The notes: generated from the letters alone by a model not told the origin. DNA of 26,342 bases from Ruminococcaceae bacterium UBA1236 (GCA_002309055.1 DBWO01000055.1:1-26342), one strand, 5' to 3'; positions 7,991-16,574 are shown, counted from the stretch's first letter. Numbers and translations are program-made.

Positions 7991-10786
7991 TCATTGGTCT
8001 ATAACGGGAAGCTTGCCGAACAGTCCTCTGAAAAATGCGATAACTTTCGCGAAGAATCCCGTTTTTATATTGACCGTTTCCGTGCCGGACTCGGAGATTT
8101 CCGCGCCGTTTCTGACAAGTTTTGCCTGAACGGTATAGCCGGCTGTCGCCTGACTTACGGTGAAGCTTTCGCCCGTGCCCGCGCGGTTTCCGTTAAGATA
8201 CCACTTCACGGTACATCCATCGGTATCACCCGAAGTAACGGCGTGGAACGTGATTGTTGCCTTGTAATCCTCGGTGCGTGATTCCGTGTAATTGCGGATA
8301 CTTACGGCGACATTTTGGCCCCATACTGCATAAAGCACGGTATTCTCCGAAAGGGTGAATACAGCTGACGGCTGATATGCCGCGGCCACCGCGCCTGCGC
8401 TGAGAGCCCAGCCTTTGAAGATATATCCGTCTCTTACGGGCATTGTTGATGAAAGAGTTATCTGCCCGTTACCGGTCTGACCCGCGGGGGCGTTTGAACC
8501 TCCGTTAGCATTGTAAGTGAGTGTGTATTCGACAGGCGCAATCACTTTTTCCCAAACGGCGTATAGAATAGCGTCCGAAGTGAGATTATATGAGCCCGAG
8601 GGCTGATATGAGGCGCTTGTCGCGGTATCGCTCTCCGACCATCCCTTGAATGTATAACCTTCTCTGACGGGCTCAGAGGATGAAAGCGTTATCTCGCCGT
8701 TACCCGTCCGGCTTGCGGGAGCGTTTGAGCCGCCGTTCGCGTTATAGGTGAGTTTGTATTCGGCAGGAACAATCACTTCTTCCCATACGGCGTACAGAAC
8801 AGCGTCCGAAATGAGATTATACGAGCCCGAGGGCTGATATGAGGCACTTGTCGCGGTGTCGGTCTCCGACCATCCCTTGAATATCCAGCCTTCTTTGACG
8901 GGCTCGGAGGATGAAAGCGTCATCTCGCCGTTACCCGTCTGGCTTGCGGGGGCGTTTGAGCCTCCGTTCGCGTTATAGGTGAGTGTGTATTCGACAGGAA
9001 CAGTATCATCTCTCCAAACGGCGTAAAGGGCTTTGCTGTCCGATACGGTATAGCTTGCGCCCGCGGCGTATTCAGCGCTTTCCGAGCCCTGTGTCTGCGA
9101 CCATCCGAGAAAAGTGAAGTCTGTCTTTGAAACGAAGGGCAGATCAAATGAATTGCCCTCAAGTGTGATTACAGGTGAAATCCCGGGAGTGCCGCCGTCC
9201 GTATCAAATGAGGTTTCACAGAACGTGAGAGTTACAGGCTCACTCAGGTTTCCGCTTGTATCGGAAGCGGCGAAATAATATGTGCCGGCCGATGAAACGG
9301 TATACTGCGCCTGACCGGTTGTGTTTTCGGTGAAGGCGTTTTCGGCAACTGTTTCGTTTGTGCCGAAATAACAGCCCGAAAGAGCGATATCATCGCTGAA
9401 AGTGAATGAAACAGTCTGCGTGCCGGCAAAATCGTCCGATACTGCCGATGTTTCCGCTTCGGGAGCGGTAATATCGCCGTAAACCGCGTAGAGAGTGATG
9501 TTATCATTAATATCAAACTCTCCGCCCGCAGTGTACTGAGCCTCTGTTGCGGTGCTGTCAAGAGACCAGCCGACAAATGAATACGGTTCTTTTACGGGAG
9601 TGATATCTGTTATTGTCATAGGCGAGGAGGCAATCTTGGTCTGCGCTTCGGGCGCTCCCTCACCGCCGTTAGCATCATAGGAAATTCTGTAGCTGTTAAG
9701 GTCAGCAAGCTTCATCGCAGGGCGGATTCCGCAATACGCGGCACTTGCGATATAAGTTTCTTCCTTTACACTGCCGCCGTTTGTGACACAGCAGACATAA
9801 TTGGAATTTGTGCCGGCCGTACGCAGAAGCCAGGGAGAAACGCCGTCATAAACGCCGTATGTGCTGCCGCTTGAGCCGCTTCCCGTGTACTTATAAGCGT
9901 AAACACCCATGCACTTCGCGTAATCGGTGGGGTATGCAAGTCTTGACTCGATGCCGTCAAAACCGTTTACACCGTCGGCGACATCCGCGCTCGAAAGCAG
10001 GAATATTCTGTCCTCGGTTGAGGGAGCGTCTAGGCGAGTGTAACCGGACGAGCCGCCGAGCGTGAGATAACCGCTGTTGTCAAGCTCTGTTTCGGAGGCG
10101 TTTGCAAGCTCATCGGAATTGAGAGCCGCCGATGCGAAGTCACCGGTAAGCCAGGCTCTCACACTGCTCTCGGCATAGTTACAGCATAAATATGCTTTGT
10201 TTGAAATGCCGTAATAAGCGTACTTCGCATCCGATGCGTATGAATCAAAATAAGCGAAATTGTTGAAGGCCTGAGAATCAAGCACGTTTTCGCTGATAAC
10301 AAGACCGTCGGACGCATTTATAACCTTCCAGATGACGGGCTCATACTTAAACCAGTAATCGGTTGAAAGCTCATAGCCGTTATCATCCTGATATGAATCG
10401 GTGCCGTCCGTCCCGGCTGCAAGACCTGTTACATAAGGTCTGTATGAATTGATTCTGACAAGCCTGTATCTGCCGCCGTCAAGCTCGGCGTCCGCGTATG
10501 TCATTAAATCCGAGGCCGCCATGCTGCCGTCATATCTTGAGCCGCTTCCGCTGTAAAAGCCGAATGAAACGGGCGTTACCGCAAGCGCGGAAAGCGCCGA
10601 AAGAGTGTCCTCATCCGTCACAAGAGACTGCGGATAATAACCGTATTCAAAAGTGTCGCCGTCCGAATAAGTGTCCGCATAAACAGCAAAACCTGCACCG
10701 GAAGAAAAAGCTCCGCCGGGCAGGATGAATGAAGCTATCATTAAACATGTCAGCGCGGCAGAGATGATACGTAATCTGTTTTTCAC
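7991..10786 (-). CDS. Secreted protein with DUF6273-like region and InlB/Flg_new-type repeats
   Basis: The 931-residue protein starts with a signal peptide (hydrophobic 7-35, likely cleavage after VYA at 37). Residues about 40-362 resemble DUF6273: PVIWKVI, SVRAWLTGDF, DRIFLLSSADV and a closing GIRPAMKL. Then come an InlB B-repeat-like unit (367-438), an Ig-like stretch (439-522), a diverged repeat (525-592) and three tandem units (599-825), each ending in LYAVW. A final Ig-like domain leads to an amphipathic tail (910-931) rich in Phe, Lys and Arg. There is no LPXTG motif. The start is GTG at 10786 with GGGAGGT upstream. It begins 20 bp after the S41 gene, so it is probably in the FtsEX operon. 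The role is likely cell-surface adhesion or structure, but this is not demonstrable from sequence. Confidence 0.8.
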   Translation of the reverse strand: MKNRLRIISAALTCLMIASFILPGGAFSSGAGFAVYADTYSDGDTFEYGYYPQSLVTDEDTLSALSALAVTPVSFGFYSGSGSRYDGSMAASDLMTYADAELDGGRYRLVRINSYRPYVTGLAAGTDGTDSYQDDNGYELSTDYWFKYEPVIWKVINASDGLVISENVLDSQAFNNFAYFDSYASDAKYAYYGISNKAYLCCNYAESSVRAWLTGDFASAALNSDELANASETELDNSGYLTLGGSSGYTRLDAPSTEDRIFLLSSADVADGVNGFDGIESRLAYPTDYAKCMGVYAYKYTGSGSSGSTYGVYDGVSPWLLRTAGTNSNYVCCVTNGGSVKEETYIASAAYCGIRPAMKLADLNSYRISYDANGGEGAPEAQTKIASSPMTITDITPVKEPYSFVGWSLDSTATEAQYTAGGEFDINDNITLYAVYGDITAPEAETSAVSDDFAGTQTVSFTFSDDIALSGCYFGTNETVAENAFTENTTGQAQYTVSSAGTYYFAASDTSGNLSEPVTLTFCETSFDTDGGTPGISPVITLEGNSFDLPFVSKTDFTFLGWSQTQGSESAEYAAGASYTVSDSKALYAVWRDDTVPVEYTLTYNANGGSNAPASQTGNGEMTLSSSEPVKEGWIFKGWSETDTATSASYQPSGSYNLISDAVLYAVWEEVIVPAEYKLTYNANGGSNAPASRTGNGEITLSSSEPVREGYTFKGWSESDTATSASYQPSGSYNLTSDAILYAVWEKVIAPVEYTLTYNANGGSNAPAGQTGNGQITLSSTMPVRDGYIFKGWALSAGAVAAAYQPSAVFTLSENTVLYAVWGQNVAVSIRNYTESRTEDYKATITFHAVTSGDTDGCTVKWYLNGNRAGTGESFTVSQATAGYTVQAKLVRNGAEISESGTETVNIKTGFFAKVIAFFRGLFGKLPVIDQ
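8321..8992 (-). repeat. Tandem 231-bp coding repeats (77-residue InlB-like units)
   Basis: Three consecutive units encode residues 599-825 of the secreted protein. The first two, residues 599-675 and 676-752, are nearly identical in protein and DNA; the third is more diverged and shorter at its end. The landmark gagattata recurs at 8582 and 8813, a period of 231 bp. The high DNA identity suggests recent duplication or gene conversion and makes the copy number a candidate for strain variation. Confidence 0.85.
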
Positions 10787-10806
10787 TGCTGTACCTCCCT
10801 TTGCTG

Positions 10807-12009
10807 TCAGTTCATTTTAAGCATATTGACCGCGGATGAAAGCTGAGCATCCTCTTCCTCCGTTAGAAGGAGAAGGTTTGAGTCATCCACGGAAAGGTTG
10901 ACTTCCATTGTCGGGCTGATACCGACCTTGTCATAGACGGCGTCTTCACCGTTTTTGGGCACTACGAGCGCCACGGTGAGGAGAATTGCGCTGCCATCCT
11001 CAAGGTTGAATATTTCCTGCATTGTGCCCGTGCCGGCAGTTGAGGTGCCGATAAGCTGAGCCTGCTTTATGTCCCTTAAATCACAGGCAAAAAGCTCGGC
11101 GGGACCTTTTGTGCCGGAATTAATAAGCACTGCATAGTTAAACGGAAATTCGCTGTATTCCGCCGAAAACGTCTCTTTGATGTTTCCGTTTTTATCCTTT
11201 GCGACAGCGATATTGCCCGAGATATTGGGCACTACAACATCTATGGCCTTGGCGGCGTAAGCGATTGTGCCCTCGGAGCAGTTTCTCACGTCAAATATAA
11301 CGCTTTCAACTCCGCTGTTTTTAAGAGCGGTGAGCGCTGTTTTAAGCTCGCTCTCGGTGCTCTTGTAGAAGGCGGTCAGACGCACATAACCTATGCCGCT
11401 GACCTCTTCTGCAATAACGGTGGGAATGCTGAAAGTATTCAAAACAGATACGGTTTTGGTAACGTCATCGCGCTGGTATTCGATACTTACAACAGTCATT
11501 CTCGCGCCGAAAAAGCTTTCGCAAAGAGTGCGGTAGTTTGACCTTGTGACCGTTACGTTGTTTACGGCCGTAATCACATCGCCCGCCTGAAGACCCTCGC
11601 TTTCGGCCGGTGAGCCCTCATAAACGCAGGCAATAACAAGGTCGCCCGTGGAATAATCATAAATGGTTTCTATACCGATACCTATAAGACCGTTTTCAAG
11701 CTTGTCCGTATAGGAGGCGTATTCGGAAGCGGTCATATACATACTGCTTTCGTCATCAAGCACGCTCACATAACCCATCGCAAGCGAGGCGCCGAGATTA
11801 TTGTTGTAATTCTCAAGATCGCCGTAGAAATAGTTTGAAATGAGCCGGTTTATTTCCTCAGCGCTGTCATAAGTCTGAGAGCGCTGGGAAATGTTACTGA
11901 TTATTCCGTTGTATATCTGCTTTGAAAACACCATGGTGATTGCGAAAGTCGCGGCAATCGCGATGATAACCATGGAGAGACAAAGCCCCATTGAAATCTT
12001 TTTATTCAA
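10807..12009 (-). CDS. S41-family (CtpA-like) PDZ protein, catalytically dead by sequence
   Basis: The 400-residue protein has one N-terminal membrane anchor (9-29), a PDZ domain (about 104-185) and an S41 tail-specific protease fold (about 195-370). Active members carry a Ser-Lys dyad: Ser in a SASASE-type motif and Lys in FGKG. Here the motif reads NSGTKGPAE (297-305) with G302 at the Ser position, and the later one reads STAGTG with T327 at the Lys position; the spacing from E305 matches E. coli Prc without gaps. D313 is kept. It is therefore probably a non-hydrolytic, peptide-binding protein outside the membrane. The TTG at 12009 has GGAGG 7 nt upstream; ATG at codon 7 is an alternative. 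It follows the M23 gene, the usual place of CtpA/CtpB near FtsEX in Firmicutes. Confidence 0.85.
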   Translation of the reverse strand: MNKKISMGLCLSMVIIAIAATFAITMVFSKQIYNGIISNISQRSQTYDSAEEINRLISNYFYGDLENYNNNLGASLAMGYVSVLDDESSMYMTASEYASYTDKLENGLIGIGIETIYDYSTGDLVIACVYEGSPAESEGLQAGDVITAVNNVTVTRSNYRTLCESFFGARMTVVSIEYQRDDVTKTVSVLNTFSIPTVIAEEVSGIGYVRLTAFYKSTESELKTALTALKNSGVESVIFDVRNCSEGTIAYAAKAIDVVVPNISGNIAVAKDKNGNIKETFSAEYSEFPFNYAVLINSGTKGPAELFACDLRDIKQAQLIGTSTAGTGTMQEIFNLEDGSAILLTVALVVPKNGEDAVYDKVGISPTMEVNLSVDDSNLLLLTEEEDAQLSSAVNMLKMN

Positions 12010-12032
12010 GGAGAATCCTCCCGGAAAAAATA

Positions 12033-13403
12033 TTAGGCGTAGGGATTGCTGACGTAGCTGAGCGGATTAACTCTGCTGACACCGCCGTCCGCGTTCTTGA
12101 CTCTTACCTCAAAGTGAAGGTGCGGACCCGTAACGTTGCCGGTAGCGCCGATTATGCCTATCTGCTGACCTTTCTTGACAACCTGACCTACGGACACCTG
12201 AATATTATCAGAGTGAGCGTAAAGGGTCTGTGTGCCGTCGCCGTGGTCTATAACGCAGTAATTACCGAAGCCGTAATTCCAGTTGCCGTCGTTGACAGCG
12301 ATTATTACCTCGCCGCCCTGTGCCGCGTTGAACGCGCGGCCTCTTGAGTTGCCGCCCTTGGCGCAGATGTCAATGCCCCAGTGCGGGCTGCCGTCCGAAT
12401 AAGAGGGATAGCCGGCTGAAATATAGCTTTCAAACTTGACGGGCCATGCCATCTTACCGTCATTCTCGTAAGTGGCGTTGGGGGTGTCGCCGAGTGATGA
12501 ACCGTGAGCGGCGATGTAGGCGTCAATCTGTCTGCTGAGTTCTTCCTTTTCGGCCTGCTGACGCTTGATTTCCGCTTTGTATTCGTCACTGTCCCTGTCA
12601 AGCTCATTGATAATGGACTGAACCTGCTGCTTTTTTGCCGTTACTTCGGACTTTTTGCTCTGCTCGGTAGCTCTGCTGCTCTGAAGATCGCTCTTTCTTT
12701 CATCAAGAGCAACCTTCTGTTCCTCGAGCTCAACTATCTTTCCTTCAAGCTCTGTCTTCTGCTCATTGAGTTCTTTTTCCATCTCATCGAGCTGTTCAAG
12801 CTTTTCGGTAAGGTCATCTATAAGAGCGGTGTCATTTTCGGAAACTCTCTGCATAATTTCCATACGGGCAAAATATGTTGAGAGGTCGTCCGAGGTAAAG
12901 AGAATCTCAAGGGTGCTGGTTTCACCGTTCATATAGTTTTCACGGATTCTGCCCATGAGTCTCTCCCTGGTATCCTGCATGGTGGAGCGGGTCTCCTCCA
13001 TACGGGCGTTGGTTTCCTCAATCTGCTTGTTGATATTCTCTATCTCACCCTCAATATTTTCAATATTGGTTTCCTTGCCGGCAATATCGCTGTTAAGGGT
13101 GCTGATTCTGTTTTCAAGGATACCTATCTGGCTGTTTATATCGTCAATCTCGGAGTTGATTGAGTTAAGAGTCTTTGTTTTGTCTTTAATTTCGCTCTGA
13201 ACCTCGTTGAGCTCTTCCTTGTTTTTCTGGATTTTCTTCTCAAGGTCATCATACTGCTGCTGAAGGTCATCGAGCTCCTCATCCGCCGATGCTTTGGGGG
13301 CGGAATAAAGCAGGGATGATAATACGCAGACAAGAGCGAGAGCGGCGGCAAGAATTCTGATTATTGACTTTTTTCTTGATTTCTCAGTCTTCAAGCTCAA
13401 CAA
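12033..13403 (-). CDS. Coiled-coil M23 peptidase, PcsB/CwlO/EnvC-like FtsEX partner
   Basis: This 456-residue exported murein hydrolase has a signal or anchor segment (about 13-34, followed by ASA at 38-40), a long coiled coil (about 41-300) with an interruption near 150-185, and a LytM/M23 domain (about 318-450). The zinc and catalytic residues are intact: H341-x3-D345, H397 in YAHSD, and H428-L-H430 in GPHLHFE. Such proteins are held inactive and are switched on by FtsEX through the coiled coil; cleavage of peptidoglycan stem peptides or crosslinks is the expected activity. The gene overlaps the end of ftsX by 20 bp. I take the TTG at 13403; a second TTG one codon later is equally possible. 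Confidence 0.88.
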   Translation of the reverse strand: MLSLKTEKSRKKSIIRILAAALALVCVLSSLLYSAPKASADEELDDLQQQYDDLEKKIQKNKEELNEVQSEIKDKTKTLNSINSEIDDINSQIGILENRISTLNSDIAGKETNIENIEGEIENINKQIEETNARMEETRSTMQDTRERLMGRIRENYMNGETSTLEILFTSDDLSTYFARMEIMQRVSENDTALIDDLTEKLEQLDEMEKELNEQKTELEGKIVELEEQKVALDERKSDLQSSRATEQSKKSEVTAKKQQVQSIINELDRDSDEYKAEIKRQQAEKEELSRQIDAYIAAHGSSLGDTPNATYENDGKMAWPVKFESYISAGYPSYSDGSPHWGIDICAKGGNSRGRAFNAAQGGEVIIAVNDGNWNYGFGNYCVIDHGDGTQTLYAHSDNIQVSVGQVVKKGQQIGIIGATGNVTGPHLHFEVRVKNADGGVSRVNPLSYVSNPYA

Positions 13404-14298
13404 ACTTCCTTTCTTTGAGGTATTTCCTTATTGACGTTGACGAGCCGAAGATGCCCGTGAACACGCCGATAATAAGGAATGCTGCCGCAATATAAGGCGC
13501 GTAGGTAAGGAACGAAACCTGCTGGGTGTTGCCGAAAGCGTCAATAACGCTCGTAAGCTCGCGCATGGCGACATTGTAAAGCCCCCATACCGCGAGGGTC
13601 GCGAGAATTCCGGCAATGATACCTATGTTTATACCCTCCACGATAAACGGCCACCGTATGAATGAATTGGTGGCGCCGACACTCTTCATAATGCTGATTT
13701 CGAGGCGCCGGCTGAACATCGTGACTTTGATTGTGTTTGAGATGATAAAGAGTGAAACTAGAAGGAGCAGGGCGATAATGCCGAGACTTATGTACTGCAC
13801 CGCATTTCTGATTGTTGTAAGCTGATGCGCGAGCTGACTGTTTTCACGCACTCTGAGAACATTCTCAAGCTTCTTGAGGTTGTCAACAACATCATCAAAG
13901 TGATTCATATCCGCGACCGTTATTCTGTAGCCGTCGGGAAGCGGGTTTTCCTCAACGTTTTCTAAGTATTCTCTGAGCTCGTCGCTCATCTTTGCAAGCT
14001 CTTCTTCATAAGCGGGGCCTTTTTCAACAGACTCGACCGAGGCGATATAATCGAGGGAGTCTATCTCCGCGCCCATCTTCATATAGTCGTATGCGGTAAT
14101 GTCCGTGTCGGCGTAAACCATTATGACATTTTCCTGCTCGATGCTGTTAATAAATGATTCTATATTAACAAGCAGCATAAACGCGATGCCGACAAGAAGA
14201 AGGCAGCTGAAAAGCACTGTAACGGAAGCGAGAGTCATAACGCGGTTGACTCTCATATTGCGAAAGCCCTCTTTAGTAAGGTATCTGAGTTTAGTCAT
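13384..14298 (-). CDS. ftsX: Cell division protein FtsX
   Basis: This is the membrane subunit of the FtsEX complex, which transmits ATP hydrolysis to extracytoplasmic murein hydrolases. Counting from the ATG at 14298 (304 residues), four membrane helices lie at about 23-45, 169-189, 217-240 and 264-286, with a roughly 120-residue outer loop between the first two, the FtsX signature layout. The motif SRRLEISIMKSVGAT (196-210) is the usual FtsX coupling region. A GTG three codons upstream also opens the frame, but GGAGG overlaps it and stands 8 nt from the ATG, so the ATG is preferred. It overlaps ftsE by 8 bp. Confidence 0.95.
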   Translation of the reverse strand: MTKLRYLTKEGFRNMRVNRVMTLASVTVLFSCLLLVGIAFMLLVNIESFINSIEQENVIMVYADTDITAYDYMKMGAEIDSLDYIASVESVEKGPAYEEELAKMSDELREYLENVEENPLPDGYRITVADMNHFDDVVDNLKKLENVLRVRENSQLAHQLTTIRNAVQYISLGIIALLLLVSLFIISNTIKVTMFSRRLEISIMKSVGATNSFIRWPFIVEGINIGIIAGILATLAVWGLYNVAMRELTSVIDAFGNTQQVSFLTYAPYIAAAFLIIGVFTGIFGSSTSIRKYLKERKFVELED

Positions 14299-15370
14299 GG
14301 CTTTCACCTCCGTCTGCGGGATAATCGGTTACAGCCGGGGCGATTTCCTCCGCCTGTTTGATTTCGCTTATATAGTTTTCGGGAGAGGCGGATGAAATTT
14401 CCTGAACGGAATCGCCTGTAATAAGCTCATCACCCGAGGGGCCGATATCAACCTCAAGCTCCTCCATAAGGGCGGCTATCTCATCGATATGCTCCTCTTC
14501 AACCTCATCCTCCGTCGCGCCGACATCCTCAAAATCCTCATAGAAAGAATCTATATCGGGTACAATCTCGGGCTCGGTAGAGGGAGCGGGAGCGGTCTGA
14601 TCCGCCTTGGGAGCGAAAGCGGAATAATCCTCTGCGCCGGGAGCGTTGTACTTACTGCTCATTTCGCTCAGGGGATTAATGTGATCCGTTGCCGCCTCAT
14701 GGTTAAGTGTAGCGCCGTCGGAAACAACAGAGCCTTTATCAAGTATGATAACTCTCTTGTCAAAGCACTTTACGAGGGAGTGCTCATGAGTAACCATGAT
14801 AACGGTTGTGCCCGCTTCATTGAGGCGCATGAGAAGGTCTACTATCTCATAGCTCATCTGCGGGTCAACGTTACCCGTGGGCTCGTCTGCGATTATGATA
14901 TCCGCATCGTTTGCGAGCGCTCTGGCGAGAGCGACTCTCTGCTGCTCACCGCCCGAAAGCTCTCTGGGATAATTCCTGCTTTTTTCGGAAAGACCCATTA
15001 AGCTCAGAAGGTAAGGCACTCTGCGGCGTATTTTCTTTTCTTTGGTACCAATAACGCGCATTGCGAACGCGACGTTATTGAAAACCGTCATATTGGGTAT
15101 AAGCCTGAAATCCTGGAAAACGACTCCGAGTTTCCTGCGGAATTTGGGAATCTGCCTTCTCTTGATTTTGTTAAGATTTATACCGTCAACGGTGATTGTG
15201 CCGGAGGTGGGCACTTCTTCTCTCATCATAAGCTTGAGGAAGGTGCTCTTACCGGCGCCGGAAGAGCCGACGACGAAGACAAACTCGCCCTTGTCGATTG
15301 TGATATTCACATCACTCAGAGCCGTGGTCTTGTTATCGTACTTTTTGGTAACATTGTTAAATTCAATCAC
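14291..15370 (-). CDS. ftsE: Cell division ATP-binding protein FtsE with long acidic C-terminal tail
   Basis: Residues 1-221 are a standard FtsE ABC ATPase: Walker A GSSGAGKST (35-43), Q-loop Q86, signature LSGGEQQ (138-144), Walker B IIIADEPTG (158-166) and H-loop H195. It powers the FtsEX complex on the inner face of the membrane. The protein is 359 residues against about 225-230 for typical FtsE. The extra 138 residues are low-complexity, rich in Glu, Asp, Ser, Pro and Ala, with a possible short helix DEIAALMEELEV (296-307), and appear largely disordered. The start is GTG at 15370 with AGGGG upstream. It lies 44 bp after the CdaR-like gene and overlaps ftsX. Confidence 0.93.
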   Translation of the reverse strand: MIEFNNVTKKYDNKTTALSDVNITIDKGEFVFVVGSSGAGKSTFLKLMMREEVPTSGTITVDGINLNKIKRRQIPKFRRKLGVVFQDFRLIPNMTVFNNVAFAMRVIGTKEKKIRRRVPYLLSLMGLSEKSRNYPRELSGGEQQRVALARALANDADIIIADEPTGNVDPQMSYEIVDLLMRLNEAGTTVIMVTHEHSLVKCFDKRVIILDKGSVVSDGATLNHEAATDHINPLSEMSSKYNAPGAEDYSAFAPKADQTAPAPSTEPEIVPDIDSFYEDFEDVGATEDEVEEEHIDEIAALMEELEVDIGPSGDELITGDSVQEISSASPENYISEIKQAEEIAPAVTDYPADGGESHD

Positions 15371-15414
15371 GGTATTATCCCCTGTCGTTACTGTGTATTT
15401 CGCTTAAGGAAATA

Positions 15415-16497
15415 TCAGAATTTGGTGGGTTTGGTATCAAGATACTTCTTAACCATGAGAGCCACTTTGAAAACGATTGCGTCGTCAAATTCTCTCAGGT
15501 CAAGGCCTGTGAGCTTCTTGATTTTTTCAAGTCTGTAAACGAGAGTATTTCTGTGCACGAAAAGCTTTCTTGATGTTTCGGAAACGTTGAGGTTATTCTC
15601 AAAGAATTTCTGAATGGTAAAGAGAGTTTCGTGATCAAGAGAATCGATTGAGCCCTTCTTGAAAACCTCTTTGAGAAACATTTCGCAAAGTGTGGTGGGA
15701 AGCTGGTAAATAAGCCTGGCGATGCCGAGGTTGTCATAGGAAACGATCGTTCTCTCGGTATCAAACACTTTGCCTACCTCAAGAGCAATCTGCGCCTCCT
15801 TGAAAGAGCGGGCAAGGTCTCTTATGCCCTCAACCGTGGTGCCTATGCCCACAAACACATGGGTGTAAAGCTCGCTGCCCAGTGAATCCGCAATGGAGCG
15901 CGCAAGCTTTTCGAGGTCTTTACTCTCGGTGCTGTTTCTGATTTCCTTTACAACGGCAATATCTGTTTCGCTGATATCAACGATGAAATCCTTGCTCTTA
16001 TCCGGGAAGAGATTCGACACGGCGTCATAAACGGTGGCGTCGTTATGATCGACAACTCTTACAAGAAGAACAACTCTCTGTACGTCCATGTTGAATCTGA
16101 GCTCTCTGGACTTGAGATAGATATCACCGGGAAGGATATTGTCGGTAATAACATTTTTTATGAAGTTGCTTCTGTCAAACTTTTCCTTATAATACTGCTC
16201 AATATTCTCGAGCGAAACACAGCAGACAGCCGCGAATCTGCTGACTACCTCGTCTGTGCCCTCAAGGAAAACGGCGTATTCATTTTTGGCGTGGCTGCCG
16301 AAGGTGCAGAAAGTGTATCCGCCTATGATATGCATCTCGTTATCAGCAAACACATCAACAGCGGACGGGAAAACCTCGCCGATTTTGCTCAGCTCACTGC
16401 ACGCTATTATGGTGCCTGTCTCGTCAATTACACCCAGAGTCCTTCCGACTGCGTCTCGCATCTGATGAACAAGGCCCTGAAAAATTCTGTTTGACAT
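15415..16497 (-). CDS. CdaR/PucR-family transcriptional regulator
   Basis: The 360-residue protein has an N-terminal region (1-105) resembling the sugar-diacid recognition domain (GRTLGVIDETGTIIACSELS), a central degenerate cyclase-like segment (about 135-250) and a C-terminal PucR-type helix-turn-helix (about 304-335, SETSRKLFVHRNTLVYRLEK). Family members activate genes for diacid, purine or other nutrient use. Here it has its own promoter and stands 44 bp ahead of ftsE with no terminator between, so it probably shares a transcript with the division genes. Its ligand is unknown. Confidence 0.85.
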   Translation of the reverse strand: MSNRIFQGLVHQMRDAVGRTLGVIDETGTIIACSELSKIGEVFPSAVDVFADNEMHIIGGYTFCTFGSHAKNEYAVFLEGTDEVVSRFAAVCCVSLENIEQYYKEKFDRSNFIKNVITDNILPGDIYLKSRELRFNMDVQRVVLLVRVVDHNDATVYDAVSNLFPDKSKDFIVDISETDIAVVKEIRNSTESKDLEKLARSIADSLGSELYTHVFVGIGTTVEGIRDLARSFKEAQIALEVGKVFDTERTIVSYDNLGIARLIYQLPTTLCEMFLKEVFKKGSIDSLDHETLFTIQKFFENNLNVSETSRKLFVHRNTLVYRLEKIKKLTGLDLREFDDAIVFKVALMVKKYLDTKPTKF

Positions 16498-16543
16498 AAA
16501 CTGTACCCCTCATAAAAAAAGATATGCTGAAATTGATTTAGCG

Positions 16544-16564
16544 TTATGGTCAAAATAACCATAA
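16544..16564. promoter_or_regulatory. Palindrome in the leader of the CdaR-ftsEX operon
   Basis: TTATGGT-N7-ACCATAA lies between the predicted transcription start and the CdaR ATG. It could be an operator for autoregulation or a small leader hairpin. Function is inferred from position only. Confidence 0.35.
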
Positions 16565-16574
16565 AGTTATATAC

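Noticed and set aside
8321..8992. Regular repeats considered as a CRISPR array
   Set aside because: The 231-bp period lies in frame inside a coding region and encodes InlB-like protein units; there are no short repeats with unique spacers.
10807..12009. Calling the S41 protein an active carboxy-terminal processing protease
   Set aside because: The catalytic Ser and Lys positions are Gly302 and Thr327; I confirmed the first by re-reading the codons on the minus strand.
13384..14307. GTG at 14307 as the ftsX start
   Set aside because: The GGAGGTG ribosome site overlaps this GTG, whereas the ATG at 14298 stands 8 nt from GGAGG and gives the usual FtsX N-terminus.
14489..15001. Plus-strand 170-codon open frame opposite ftsE
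   Set aside because: It is antisense to the ABC ATPase motifs and the acidic tail of FtsE, with no family features of its own.
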